A stretch of 64,000 nt of DNA from Pseudoalteromonas sp. UG3-2 (GTDB lineage Bacteria; Pseudomonadota; Gammaproteobacteria; Enterobacterales; Alteromonadaceae). The notes under the pieces were generated by a model that did not search any database, was not told the DNA's origin, and worked only from the letters and a program-made list of their open reading frames with translations. The stretch spans positions 1,488,001 through 1,552,000 of the forward strand of contig NZ_JAWLJU010000002.1 in NCBI RefSeq assembly GCF_037120705.1, given 5' to 3'. Positions 54,029-62,109 of the stretch are shown here, piece by piece (the stretch's first letter is position 1; every line of letters begins with the position of its first letter). The position numbers and the translations under genes were made by a program.

Positions 54029-54976
54029 ATGTCGCTTCACATAAGAGAAAAGGTGGCTGCGGTACTTGAAGAAACTGGGCAGTATCAACGCCTAGGACGC
54101 GCCGTGGATATTTTTCTAATTTTACTGATTCTAGCCAATGTCATTGCCATTGTCTTAGAATCAGAAAAAGCTTTATCTCAGGCATATCATAGCCACTTTC
54201 TGCGCCTCGAAATAATCAGTGTCAGCATTTTTGCCCTAGAATATTTGCTGCGTTTGTGGTGCTGCGTTGACAAAATTGACTATGCTCAGCTTAAGCAGCC
54301 TAATTGGAAAAAGCGCCTCAAATACGCCACTTCGCCGCTGGCAGTGATTGATTTAATCGCCATCTTGCCCACTATCCTGATGGCATTTATTACCTTTGAC
54401 CTGCGCTTTTTACGGGTTATTCGGTTATTGCGCATTTTTAAACTGACGCGCTATTCTCGCGCAATGCAATTGTTGCTCGCGGCATTTAAAGAAGAGTCGA
54501 GCTCCTTGCTGGCAGCCTTTTTTATCATGAGTGTGGTGTTGATCATGGCCTCTTGCGGGATTTATTTGATTGAGCACGACATTCAACCCGATAAATTTGG
54601 CTCCATACCGAAAGCCATGTGGTGGGCCATGGCAACGCTGACAACAGTCGGTTATGGTGACTCTGTTCCTGTTACGCCATTAGGGCAATTTTTTGGTGGT
54701 TTGATCACCTTACTGAGCATGGGCATGGTGGCCATTCCCACCGGTTTGCTGGCCTCAAGCTTTGCCGAGCAGTTACGTAAACGTCGCGATGCCTTTAATG
54801 AGGCCATTTTACATGCCCTCGTCGATGGTGAAGTAGACGAAAATGAGCGACAACACTTAGAAGCACTGCGCATTGAACTTGGCCTCAGCCCTTTGGAGGC
54901 TAACCAAGCGATTAAGCTGATGACCAGCCAACGAGTGCATCATATGTACTGCCGCCATTGCGGTAAAAAACTGTAA
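54029..54976 (+). CDS. voltage-gated-type potassium channel with a TerB-like C-terminal region
   Basis: A 315-residue six-helix channel. An S4-like helix has evenly spaced arginines (LRFLRVIRLLRIFKLTRYSR), and the pore carries the selectivity filter TTVGYGD (about 205-211). After S6 comes a cytoplasmic tail whose ALVDGEVDENERQHLEALRIELGLS looks like TerB-type helices, and it ends in CRHCGKKL, a single CxxC pair. A TTG two codons upstream at 54023 has better SD spacing (AAGGA) and may be the real start. It follows patZ by about 16 bases. Confidence 0.87.
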   Translation: MSLHIREKVAAVLEETGQYQRLGRAVDIFLILLILANVIAIVLESEKALSQAYHSHFLRLEIISVSIFALEYLLRLWCCVDKIDYAQLKQPNWKKRLKYATSPLAVIDLIAILPTILMAFITFDLRFLRVIRLLRIFKLTRYSRAMQLLLAAFKEESSSLLAAFFIMSVVLIMASCGIYLIEHDIQPDKFGSIPKAMWWAMATLTTVGYGDSVPVTPLGQFFGGLITLLSMGMVAIPTGLLASSFAEQLRKRRDAFNEAILHALVDGEVDENERQHLEALRIELGLSPLEANQAIKLMTSQRVHHMYCRHCGKKL

Positions 54977-54988
54977 CGTCATAGCACA

Positions 54989-57900
54989 CTAATGGCTGTG
55001 CTGTGACGGCTCACGTTGTTGGCTGATGTCGGTTAGCACCACAACATAGCTGTGCAGTTCATTTTGGTTATTAGCCACCGCGCTAATTTTCACCAGTACC
55101 GTTCTTTGCTCTTGATTTGGTAAAGTGATCACTTCCTCAGCGCTAAAGTGCTGATGTACTTTTAACGCCAAGGTTTTGCGAATATAGGCCATGCGCTGTT
55201 GTGTGGATAACCCCAGCGTCACTGAGGTGCTTGAGCGCGGAACAGACGCAATGTTAAAGGCGTTTTGTAGTGCCCGGTTACAGGCTTGAATACGTAAGCG
55301 TTTATCGAGGATCATCACCCAATCTCGGGTTTGTTCAAATGCCGCGCCAAATAACGAGGCGCGCTCTTCAAACAGGCGTTCACGGGTTAAGTTGGTGTAC
55401 GTGCCGGCTACCTGGGTTGGTACCCCGCCATCCCATTCCAATACCTTGCCAAAGTCTTTGTACCAGCGCCACTGCCCTTGCTTATCGCGAAGCCGGTAAG
55501 TGCAGTCGATAAAGCCTTTGTCGGTGGTGACAAACTCTAACCATTGTAACCGGAACATAGCCCGATCGGCTGGATGAACTTTGTGTAGATAGTCATCTAA
55601 GCTCACGCTTTCCATGTCGTAATTAAGCTCAGAAACCAGACGCGGCTGATAGATTAACGTACTGCCAGCATGCCACTCCCAAACTCCAGAGTTACTGCCT
55701 TCTAAGGCCATTTTCAGGCGAGCTTCACGGTCTTGCGTGGCGCGGTGAGCGGCTAAAATCAGTTGTTCAACGCGATGCTTACGATAGCTCCAAATGGATA
55801 ATATCAATAATAATAAAAACACATACCCCGCTATCGCTGCAGGCGAGCGCCACAGTGGGTAATTAACCTTAATACTAAGCTTGGCTGGCGGCGTGTAGTC
55901 TCCGGTTAACGGGTCTTTAGCCCAGACTTTGAGGTCGTATTCCCCGGGGTTGAGCTTGGGAAACATCACACGGTTTTGATTGCGGCTGAGAATTTTTTGC
56001 CCACCTGAAATTTGATACTCGTAAATAATGCGGTCTTGATAACTAAATGCCATGGCTGAGAACGACACTTCTAAACCAATGTCATCATGTTCCAGTTCAA
56101 TGTGATCAAATTGTTTTAGCCCGGCCTCTTGATTGGGGCGAGAGATTAAGTCAACACTGGTAATATTAACTTTATCGAGCAACGGTCTTTGTGGACGGTT
56201 TTGCTCAGGAGAGAAAATCACCGCCCCTTTAATCATGCCATAGGCTATTCTGCCATCAGAAAGCTGCGCTGAAGCGCCGCCATTGAACTCATTGGACAGA
56301 ATGCCATCCTCGGTTGTGAACTGCTGTAAGTGCAAGTTATCTGGATCTAAGCGCCAAATACCTTTGTGCGAAGACATCCAGATCATGCCTTTTTCATCCT
56401 GGCGCATTTCATACATTAGGGTATCAATTTTATGTGCTTTAAGGTCAATGTTATAAATCGGCTCGTAACCATCTAGCGTAAGACCCACTAAGCCAAATGA
56501 AGACAGCGCCAACCAAAGTACGTTGTTTTTATCTATGGTGTAGGTGGTCACGTCCACCGCTAAATGCTTATTGGCCTGAGGTGACTTGTAAATTGGCGAT
56601 AGCTTTTGCGCCTCAGGGTCGTATTGGTACAACACCCCAGCATTAAAATAGAGTGGCTTTTCTGGCGCCGTGGGTAAAGGCGGATAAAAGCCATAAGTCA
56701 AAAACGGGTCGACGTTCTCAAACGATTTAGTTAAGTGGCGTAGCTCACCACTGTCCATATTGTAAACAAACATGCCAATGTCACCATTAACAAAGTACAG
56801 TTTGCCATTGTCTAGAAACACACCGCCTTTAACAAAGTCAGTTAGAATATCTTTATCTTTTTCTCTGGTCACTTTGGGTCGAGTTATTTCATGACTCACT
56901 GGATCAAAAACAAATAAACCTTTGACGGTAATGAGCCATAGCTTTTCTTTATACAGTGCAACTCGCCAGATAATAAACTCGGATAAAATGTCATCGCCTA
57001 AATAGCCCTTTAAAAACTGTTTAGTTTCTCTTGTTTGGGGGTCGTAGCGAGTAATGCCATCATTGGTTGCTAACCATAAATAGCCACATGCCTCCACCAT
57101 TGACCAAATATTACTATGGGAAAACCCTTCCCCCTTAACACTGAGGTCGCTGACATTATCAAAGCTCAGGGTGCGATTAGGGAGATAAAAAGCGCCGTCT
57201 TCTTTGGTGGCCACCCACAGGCCTTCATTACCATCACGGACAATATCAATCACGCTGGTATCAGACGGTAAGAACACACTATTGGATAAGCGCTTATCAC
57301 GCACCACACTGTGGTCGTCAAGGTGATAATAGACTAAGCCTTTGTCGGTTCCGAGCAATAAGGTGTTTGGCCCTTCTCGAAGCATTTTCCACACGTTGAG
57401 CGAGGTTAAACGGGTTTGATAACTGACATCGGCACTAAAGTCTTGTCGCAGTGCACTGATATCCAGCTCATACAAGCCTTGCACTGTGCCCAAAAGCAAG
57501 GTGTCGTCATCGAGTAAAAATAATGACTTAGCATTACTTTGAAAAGGGTGTTCGAGGGTTTCAATGTGATCTATTTCACGCAATGTTTTGGAGGGTAAAT
57601 GGTAGCCATACAGGCGCTCAGAGGTGGCAATAAACAAAATATCGCCATGCTGTTTTACCGCACGGATAAAGCCACTTTCTTCATCCAGTGGCAAAGTCAC
57701 TTCTTTGCTAAGCTCTCCCGAATCGATGTTTAACACAGCAATGTCATTAGTGCGCACAATCCACATATGCTCAGCGTCTTTGCTGAGCACTCGATATACT
57801 AAATTATTAAAAAACTCGTCTTCCGATGACGGCGCTGCAATGTAGGTGCGATATTCGTCTTTTCGCGGGTCATAACGCAACAACCCAGAAAGCCCTGTGG

Positions 57901-58174
57901 CTATCCACACACCGTGCTGGCTATCTTGATAAATATGATTTACTTGCACCTTATCCAACATGCCATCTGGTCCACTGACCTCTAGCACTTGATAGCCATC
58001 GTATCGATTAAGGCCCCCCTCGGTTGACACCCATAAGTAGCCTTGCTTATCAATCAGTAGGGTATTGACGTAACTTTGTGACAAGCCTTCAGCCGGAGAC
58101 AGACGAGAGATTTGGGTGGCACTTATAGACAAAGAAATAACGCTGAGCAACAGCAATAAACAGAGGCGTAACAT
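54989..58174 (-). CDS. two-component-type propeller sensor with PAS domains and no output domain
   Basis: A 1061-residue membrane sensor. Signal peptide (about 1-18), then a large periplasmic part of repeated propeller blades (SPAEGLSQSYVNTLLIDKQGYLWVSTEGGLNRYDG and similar, to about 660), a Y_Y_Y domain (about 690-775), a transmembrane helix (about 785-805), and two cytosolic PAS domains (about 825-945 and 950-1055). Proteins of this type normally continue into histidine kinase or GGDEF/EAL domains. Here the chain ends after the second PAS domain (VVVLTDISQQREPSQHSH). The stop is 12 bases from the convergent channel gene, leaving no room for a lost domain. Confidence 0.86.
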   Translation of the reverse strand: MLRLCLLLLLSVISLSISATQISRLSPAEGLSQSYVNTLLIDKQGYLWVSTEGGLNRYDGYQVLEVSGPDGMLDKVQVNHIYQDSQHGVWIATGLSGLLRYDPRKDEYRTYIAAPSSEDEFFNNLVYRVLSKDAEHMWIVRTNDIAVLNIDSGELSKEVTLPLDEESGFIRAVKQHGDILFIATSERLYGYHLPSKTLREIDHIETLEHPFQSNAKSLFLLDDDTLLLGTVQGLYELDISALRQDFSADVSYQTRLTSLNVWKMLREGPNTLLLGTDKGLVYYHLDDHSVVRDKRLSNSVFLPSDTSVIDIVRDGNEGLWVATKEDGAFYLPNRTLSFDNVSDLSVKGEGFSHSNIWSMVEACGYLWLATNDGITRYDPQTRETKQFLKGYLGDDILSEFIIWRVALYKEKLWLITVKGLFVFDPVSHEITRPKVTREKDKDILTDFVKGGVFLDNGKLYFVNGDIGMFVYNMDSGELRHLTKSFENVDPFLTYGFYPPLPTAPEKPLYFNAGVLYQYDPEAQKLSPIYKSPQANKHLAVDVTTYTIDKNNVLWLALSSFGLVGLTLDGYEPIYNIDLKAHKIDTLMYEMRQDEKGMIWMSSHKGIWRLDPDNLHLQQFTTEDGILSNEFNGGASAQLSDGRIAYGMIKGAVIFSPEQNRPQRPLLDKVNITSVDLISRPNQEAGLKQFDHIELEHDDIGLEVSFSAMAFSYQDRIIYEYQISGGQKILSRNQNRVMFPKLNPGEYDLKVWAKDPLTGDYTPPAKLSIKVNYPLWRSPAAIAGYVFLLLLILSIWSYRKHRVEQLILAAHRATQDREARLKMALEGSNSGVWEWHAGSTLIYQPRLVSELNYDMESVSLDDYLHKVHPADRAMFRLQWLEFVTTDKGFIDCTYRLRDKQGQWRWYKDFGKVLEWDGGVPTQVAGTYTNLTRERLFEERASLFGAAFEQTRDWVMILDKRLRIQACNRALQNAFNIASVPRSSTSVTLGLSTQQRMAYIRKTLALKVHQHFSAEEVITLPNQEQRTVLVKISAVANNQNELHSYVVVLTDISQQREPSQHSH

Positions 58175-58193
58175 AAAAAGCCGAGGTTGTTAA

Positions 58194-58619
58194 TTAGACA
58201 TAATACATTGCCACGAGTTGACGTTTTTGTCCAAGATAACTAGACAAAAGCGACTGTAATTCCGGCATAAGTTGCTCACACTGAGCAAAGCCTAAGTCGC
58301 AATAAAATGACTGCAGATGCGCATAGGCAAAAGTATAAATGGTGGTGCCTGGGAGAAGTTGTTGGAATTCGACCATGGCACAGCTCAGCAAACGTTTGGC
58401 AACACCTTGGCCACGCCATTTGCTATCAATATAGACACCACAAAGCAGCCACTGCTCAGCCACCGGGCGATATCGACAAGCGCCAATGATGGCACTTTGA
58501 GCCCTGGCAACCCATACTTTGTCGTGTTTAGCCGCTCTTCCTCTGGCACCTTGCTCAGCATAGAACTTATTAACTAAGGGAGTTTTTATCACCGCTAACG
58601 GAGTAATTTCTAGGGTCAT
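58194..58619 (-). CDS. GNAT family N-acetyltransferase
   Basis: A 141-residue acetyltransferase. The acetyl-CoA loop motif is in DSKWRGQGVAKRLLSCAM (about 75-92), and the beta-bulge segment LLCGVYID before it is typical. The late FYCDLGFAQCE is the usual motif B. Substrate unknown. The ATG at 58619 was chosen; a TTG at 58643 is possible. Confidence 0.82.
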   Translation of the reverse strand: MTLEITPLAVIKTPLVNKFYAEQGARGRAAKHDKVWVARAQSAIIGACRYRPVAEQWLLCGVYIDSKWRGQGVAKRLLSCAMVEFQQLLPGTTIYTFAYAHLQSFYCDLGFAQCEQLMPELQSLLSSYLGQKRQLVAMYYV

Positions 58620-58646
58620 CGCAGAGTACGATTTTGCCGCCAAGGG

Positions 58647-58850
58647 TTACGCCAACATCAGGCTCAGGTAATGCTCGAAGTGTTGCTTTAAGAAATCTTG
58701 CTCCGATACCGGCCGCTGATTGATGGTGTCGTACACCACCTCGCGACTTTTTTTACCACGCTTAATTTGGTAAGCCCAAAAAGAGGCCTCATACTCTAGC
58801 TGAATTTTATACTTTTCGTGTCTGGGTAAAAGGCAAAGGTTATGACTCAT
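58647..58850 (-). CDS. small conserved-looking protein of unknown function
   Basis: A 67-residue soluble protein, rich in charged residues (EASFWAYQIKRGKKSREVVYDTIN), with no signal peptide. Directly upstream of, and on the same strand as, the GNAT gene. A GTG two codons upstream is an alternative start. I cannot name a family. Confidence 0.5.
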   Translation of the reverse strand: MSHNLCLLPRHEKYKIQLEYEASFWAYQIKRGKKSREVVYDTINQRPVSEQDFLKQHFEHYLSLMLA

Positions 58851-59043
58851 ATTCACATTTCGACTGACTTAATCTCGTTTATAAGTATACCACAGCACAG
58901 CGCGAATGAACTTTTTACAGGCTAATTTCCTGCCCTTGACGATAAAAGTTTTGTATAATTCTTAACAAAGAATACCCCGTGTTCATGCGTCTCTTTGCTT
59001 AGCTGGGTTACTATCAATCACTTTATCAAGATAAGGAAAATAG

Positions 59044-59730
59044 TTGCGAGCTTTATTTCTATGTTGCCTGTTGTTCTGTGCGCTCTTTAGCCAAGGCAGT
59101 GAGAGCAATAAGGTTATGCGCTTTAATGCTCCTGCCGATGTTCCACAGGCACGCTATGTGATTGAACTCATGACCCGTGTGTATGCTGAACTGGGTTATA
59201 AATTACTGGTGCAAGATTTTAATCACCCTAACGCGTTAATTGCGGCCAATGCCGGTTCACTCGATGGCCAACTGGGCCGCGTTGCCACGGTTAGTAATGA
59301 CTACCCTAACCTGCGCCGCATCGATTTTCCGCTTTTTAAGTTCAAGTTACAGCTGGTGAATTTCTGTCGTGATTGCCGTTATCAAGACGTCAACTCGATC
59401 ACCATTCGCAGTGGCTACCCAGTCGCTGAAGACTATCTTGCTCAGCACCCCACCTCAGCGTATGTGGTTAAAGTTAAAAGCGCAGTGGCGCAGCTTAACT
59501 TGGTGATGCAACAACAAGTGGAAGCGGCACTGCTGCTCGACTTCCACCTGAAACCACACCTAGCCAAACTGAACCTTGATAAGTTGCAAATGACAAACTT
59601 GGCTTTAGTGGAGAGTTTTCACTTTGTGCATAAACGCCATGATGATTTGGTGCCCTTGCTTAAAGATAAGCTAGAGGAGCTTGAACGGGCAGGAGTGGTT
59701 GCCGAGCTCAAAGCTAAATATCAAATTTGA
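59044..59730 (+). CDS. periplasmic substrate-binding-like protein (SBP family 3-like)
   Basis: A 228-residue protein with a signal peptide (RALFLCCLLFCALFSQGSES) and the layout of small type-II periplasmic binding folds: RFNAPADVPQARYVIELMTRVYAELGYKL at the start, ANAGSLDGQLGRV, and a C-terminal VPLLKDKLEELERAGVVAELKAKY. There are no ABC transporter genes near, so it may be an orphan sensor-type protein. The TTG start is backed by AAGGA six bases upstream. A TATAAT -10 lies at 58954-58959. Confidence 0.72.
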   Translation: MRALFLCCLLFCALFSQGSESNKVMRFNAPADVPQARYVIELMTRVYAELGYKLLVQDFNHPNALIAANAGSLDGQLGRVATVSNDYPNLRRIDFPLFKFKLQLVNFCRDCRYQDVNSITIRSGYPVAEDYLAQHPTSAYVVKVKSAVAQLNLVMQQQVEAALLLDFHLKPHLAKLNLDKLQMTNLALVESFHFVHKRHDDLVPLLKDKLEELERAGVVAELKAKYQI

Positions 59731-59962
59731 AGTTTTCCCCACTTGCGACATCGGATTGTTGTGCCTTGGCTTGCTTTTGTAAGTAGCGTTTATAACGCTG
59801 TTGGCACAGGGCAATGACTTTGCGCTTTTGTTCGTTGCTTAATGAATTCCAGGCAAAACGTTCCTCACGGCTGCGATAGCAGCCTTTACAATAGCCACGA
59901 TTATTAACCTGACAGATCCCCTTACACGGACTGGGGATCTCAAATATTTCTATCTGTTCCAT
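59714..59962 (-). CDS. DUF1289 family protein
   Basis: An 82-residue protein whose first third is the DUF1289 motif with four cysteines (C13, C17, C25, C28: SPCKGICQVNNRGYCKGCYR), which suggests metal binding. SREERFAWNSLSNEQKRKVI follows as usual in the family. Function unknown. It is convergent with the binding-protein gene and the two coding regions share 17 bases at their 3' ends. Confidence 0.85.
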   Translation of the reverse strand: MEQIEIFEIPSPCKGICQVNNRGYCKGCYRSREERFAWNSLSNEQKRKVIALCQQRYKRYLQKQAKAQQSDVASGENFKFDI

Positions 59963-60024
59963 TTGCGCTTTACTTGCTTGCCCCTAAGTTAAGCATACTG
60001 GCTAGATTGTGTGCTGCCAAGGTG

Positions 60025-60080
60025 TAATACCAATCCACATTACTACCAGCTCAATTTGAAGAGCAAAATGCTGTAACCGA
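60025..60080. repeat. diverged end of a foldback repeat
   Basis: The first 20 bases resemble the left arm of the 164-bp repeat (TAATACCAATCCACATTACT), and CAGCTCAATTTGAAGAGCAAA resembles its next segment, but the rest departs (ATGCTGTAACCGA). It may be a related family or a broken copy. Confidence 0.45.
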
Positions 60081-60103
60081 TAAAACCCACTACAGAATAT
60101 CAT

Positions 60104-60120
60104 CGCGACATAAAGTCGCG
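60104..60120. repeat. short perfect hairpin, possible repeat part
   Basis: CGCGAC and GTCGCG flank ATAAA. It lies between the diverged repeat end and the full 164-bp copy, so the whole gene-free span 59963-60468 is mostly repeat DNA. Confidence 0.5.
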
Positions 60121-60134
60121 CCTACCCTTTGCTT

Positions 60135-60298
60135 TATACCAATCCGCATTAATACTTGCTCAATTTGAGGGAGCAAATTCGACGCTAACTGCGTTAAAAA
60201 TTTCTCATTTAGAACAACTAAATAGCAAAATTTTCGCCTTGCTATCGCCAGAATTATCTCGCCTCAAATAGACCACTTAATTAAGCGAATTGGTATTA
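60135..60298. repeat. 164-bp foldback (MITE-like) repeat, copy 2
   Basis: Terminal arms ATACCAATCCGC and GCGAATTGGTAT, with the same internal order as copy 1 at 18627-18790. In copy 1 the arms read ATATCAAC/GTTGATAT; here they read ATACCAAT/ATTGGTAT. So changes on one side are matched on the other. No open frame. It sits in a large gap downstream of lpdA. Confidence 0.85.
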
Positions 60299-60420
60299 GA
60301 TAGCTTCTGTTTCGTGTTTCTATAACTTTATACCGAGCCCTTCCCCAATGGTAGGAAGCGGTTTATCCGGCGAGACCTCAATGGCATAAGCTATTCAGAG
60401 CCAGGTGCCGAGGCCGCAAA

Positions 60421-60450
60421 AACAAAAAACCCAGCGCTAGGCTGGGTTTT
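60421..60450 (-). terminator. terminator of the pyruvate dehydrogenase operon (after lpdA)
   Basis: AAAACCCAGC (60426-60435) pairs with GCTGGGTTTT (60441-60450). On the minus strand it is followed by TTTTTTGTTTTT. It lies 18 bases past the lpdA stop. Confidence 0.9.
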
Positions 60451-60468
60451 TAACAAGCTTGGAAAAAC

Positions 60469-61896
60469 TTACTTTTTCTTTTTAACCGCTTTTTTGTTTG
60501 GTATGTCAGTAATAGACCCTTCAAAGATTTCCGCAGCCAAACCGATAGATTCATTCAATGTAGGGTGAGCATGAATGGTTAGCGCGATGTCTTCGGCATC
60601 CGCCCCCATCTCAACACCTAGGCCAATCTCACCTAGCATTTCACCGGCATTGATACCTACCATAGCACCACCAATTAGGCGATCGGTGTCTTTATCAAAG
60701 ATCAGCTTAGTTTGACCTTCAGTACGTGAGGAAGCGATAGCACGGCCAGAAGCTGACCACGGGAATACCGCAGTTTCAATGTTTAGACCTTGCTCTTTTG
60801 CTTCTTTCTCTGTAACACCTACCCATGCGATTTCTGGGTCTGTGTAAGCAATTGAAGGAATGCATTTCGGATCGAAGTAATGTTTCTTACCAGAGATAAC
60901 TTCAGCTGCAACGTGACCTTCATGAACCGCTTTGTGGGCAAGCATTGGCTGGCCTACGATGTCACCAATGGCGAAGATGTTATCAACGTTGGTCTTCATT
61001 TGTTTGTCAGTATTAATAAAGCCACGCTCATCAACGTTTACGCCCGCTTTATCCGCATCGATTAGTTTACCGTTTGGCGTACGACCAACCGCAACCAATA
61101 CTTTGTCATAACGTACTTGCTCTTCTGGCGCTTGCTTGCCTTCGAAGGTAACATAGATGCCGTCGTCTTTTGCTTCTACCGCCACAACTTTGGTTGATAG
61201 CATAACGTTGAACTTGTTTTTCACGTATTTCTGGTAGATTTTGATAACGTCTTTGTCCGCTGCAGGAACCAATTGATCGGCGAATTCTACTACGTCAATT
61301 TCTGAACCTAGCGCACGGTAAACTGTACCCATTTCAAGACCAATGATACCACCGCCTAGAACTAGCAGCTTTTCAGGCACGTCTTTTAGCTCAAGTGCAC
61401 CCGTTGAGTCAATGATACGCTCGTCTTCAGGAATGAAAGGTAGATTTACTGGCTGTGAGCCCGCCGCGATAATCGCGTTCTCGAAGGTCACTGTTTTTTC
61501 GCCGTCTTTGGTTTCAACCGCAATGGTGTTTGAACCTGAGAATTTACCGTAACCAGTCACTACGTTTACTTTACGCATCTTAGCCATGCCGCTAAGACCA
61601 CCAGTAAGTTGACCGATAACAGACTCTTTCCATTCACGGATTTTATCTAAATCAATTTCAGGAGCACCGAAAGAAACACCGTGTGAAGACATTTCAGCAG
61701 CATCATCAATTACTTTTGCAACGTGAAGCAATGCTTTTGAAGGAATACAACCTACGTTCAAGCACACCCCACCAAGAGTGTCACGTGAATCGATTAGTGT
61801 TACGTCTAAACCTAAGTCCGCCGCACGGAATGCAGCAGAGTAACCACCAGGACCACCGCCTAGCACAACAACTTGAGATTTAATTTCGTTGCTCAT
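60469..61896 (-). CDS. lpdA: dihydrolipoyl dehydrogenase (E3)
   Basis: A 475-residue FAD enzyme that reoxidises lipoyl groups of pyruvate and 2-oxoglutarate dehydrogenases. FAD-binding GGGPGGYSAAFRAADLG, the redox-active disulfide in GGVCLNVGCIPSKALLH, the NAD-binding GGGIIGLEMGTVYRALG, and the C-terminal HAHPTLNES with catalytic His-Glu are all intact. Ends in a lysine-rich tail. AAGG precedes the ATG. Follows aceF on the same strand, but a terminator lies between, so aceF and lpdA may be partly separate. Confidence 0.95.
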   Translation of the reverse strand: MSNEIKSQVVVLGGGPGGYSAAFRAADLGLDVTLIDSRDTLGGVCLNVGCIPSKALLHVAKVIDDAAEMSSHGVSFGAPEIDLDKIREWKESVIGQLTGGLSGMAKMRKVNVVTGYGKFSGSNTIAVETKDGEKTVTFENAIIAAGSQPVNLPFIPEDERIIDSTGALELKDVPEKLLVLGGGIIGLEMGTVYRALGSEIDVVEFADQLVPAADKDVIKIYQKYVKNKFNVMLSTKVVAVEAKDDGIYVTFEGKQAPEEQVRYDKVLVAVGRTPNGKLIDADKAGVNVDERGFINTDKQMKTNVDNIFAIGDIVGQPMLAHKAVHEGHVAAEVISGKKHYFDPKCIPSIAYTDPEIAWVGVTEKEAKEQGLNIETAVFPWSASGRAIASSRTEGQTKLIFDKDTDRLIGGAMVGINAGEMLGEIGLGVEMGADAEDIALTIHAHPTLNESIGLAAEIFEGSITDIPNKKAVKKKK

Positions 61897-62070
61897 GTTA
61901 TTACCTTAACTGTTATTTGAACGGGTTTACTCATCAAGAGTGTCCGACCCAAAGTGCCTGCCTAACACCCGACAGTGGGCACTGGGCAGAGAGTTTTTGT
62001 TGCGGGAAAGTGTATCATTGACACCGCCCATTGTCCCGCCTAAATATCAGGCAAGACCATAATATCAATA

Positions 62071-62104
62071 AAATAAAACCGCACAGTGAAGCACTGCGCG
62101 GTTT
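62071..62104 (-). terminator. terminator-like hairpin between aceF and lpdA
   Basis: A 13-bp stem with one G-U pair (62076-62088 with 62092-62104) and three-base loop; on the minus strand it is followed by TTTTATTTT. Placed just after the aceF stop, it should lower lpdA transcription from upstream, so lpdA may have its own promoter in 61897-62070. Confidence 0.75.
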
Positions 62105-62109
62105 CTTTA

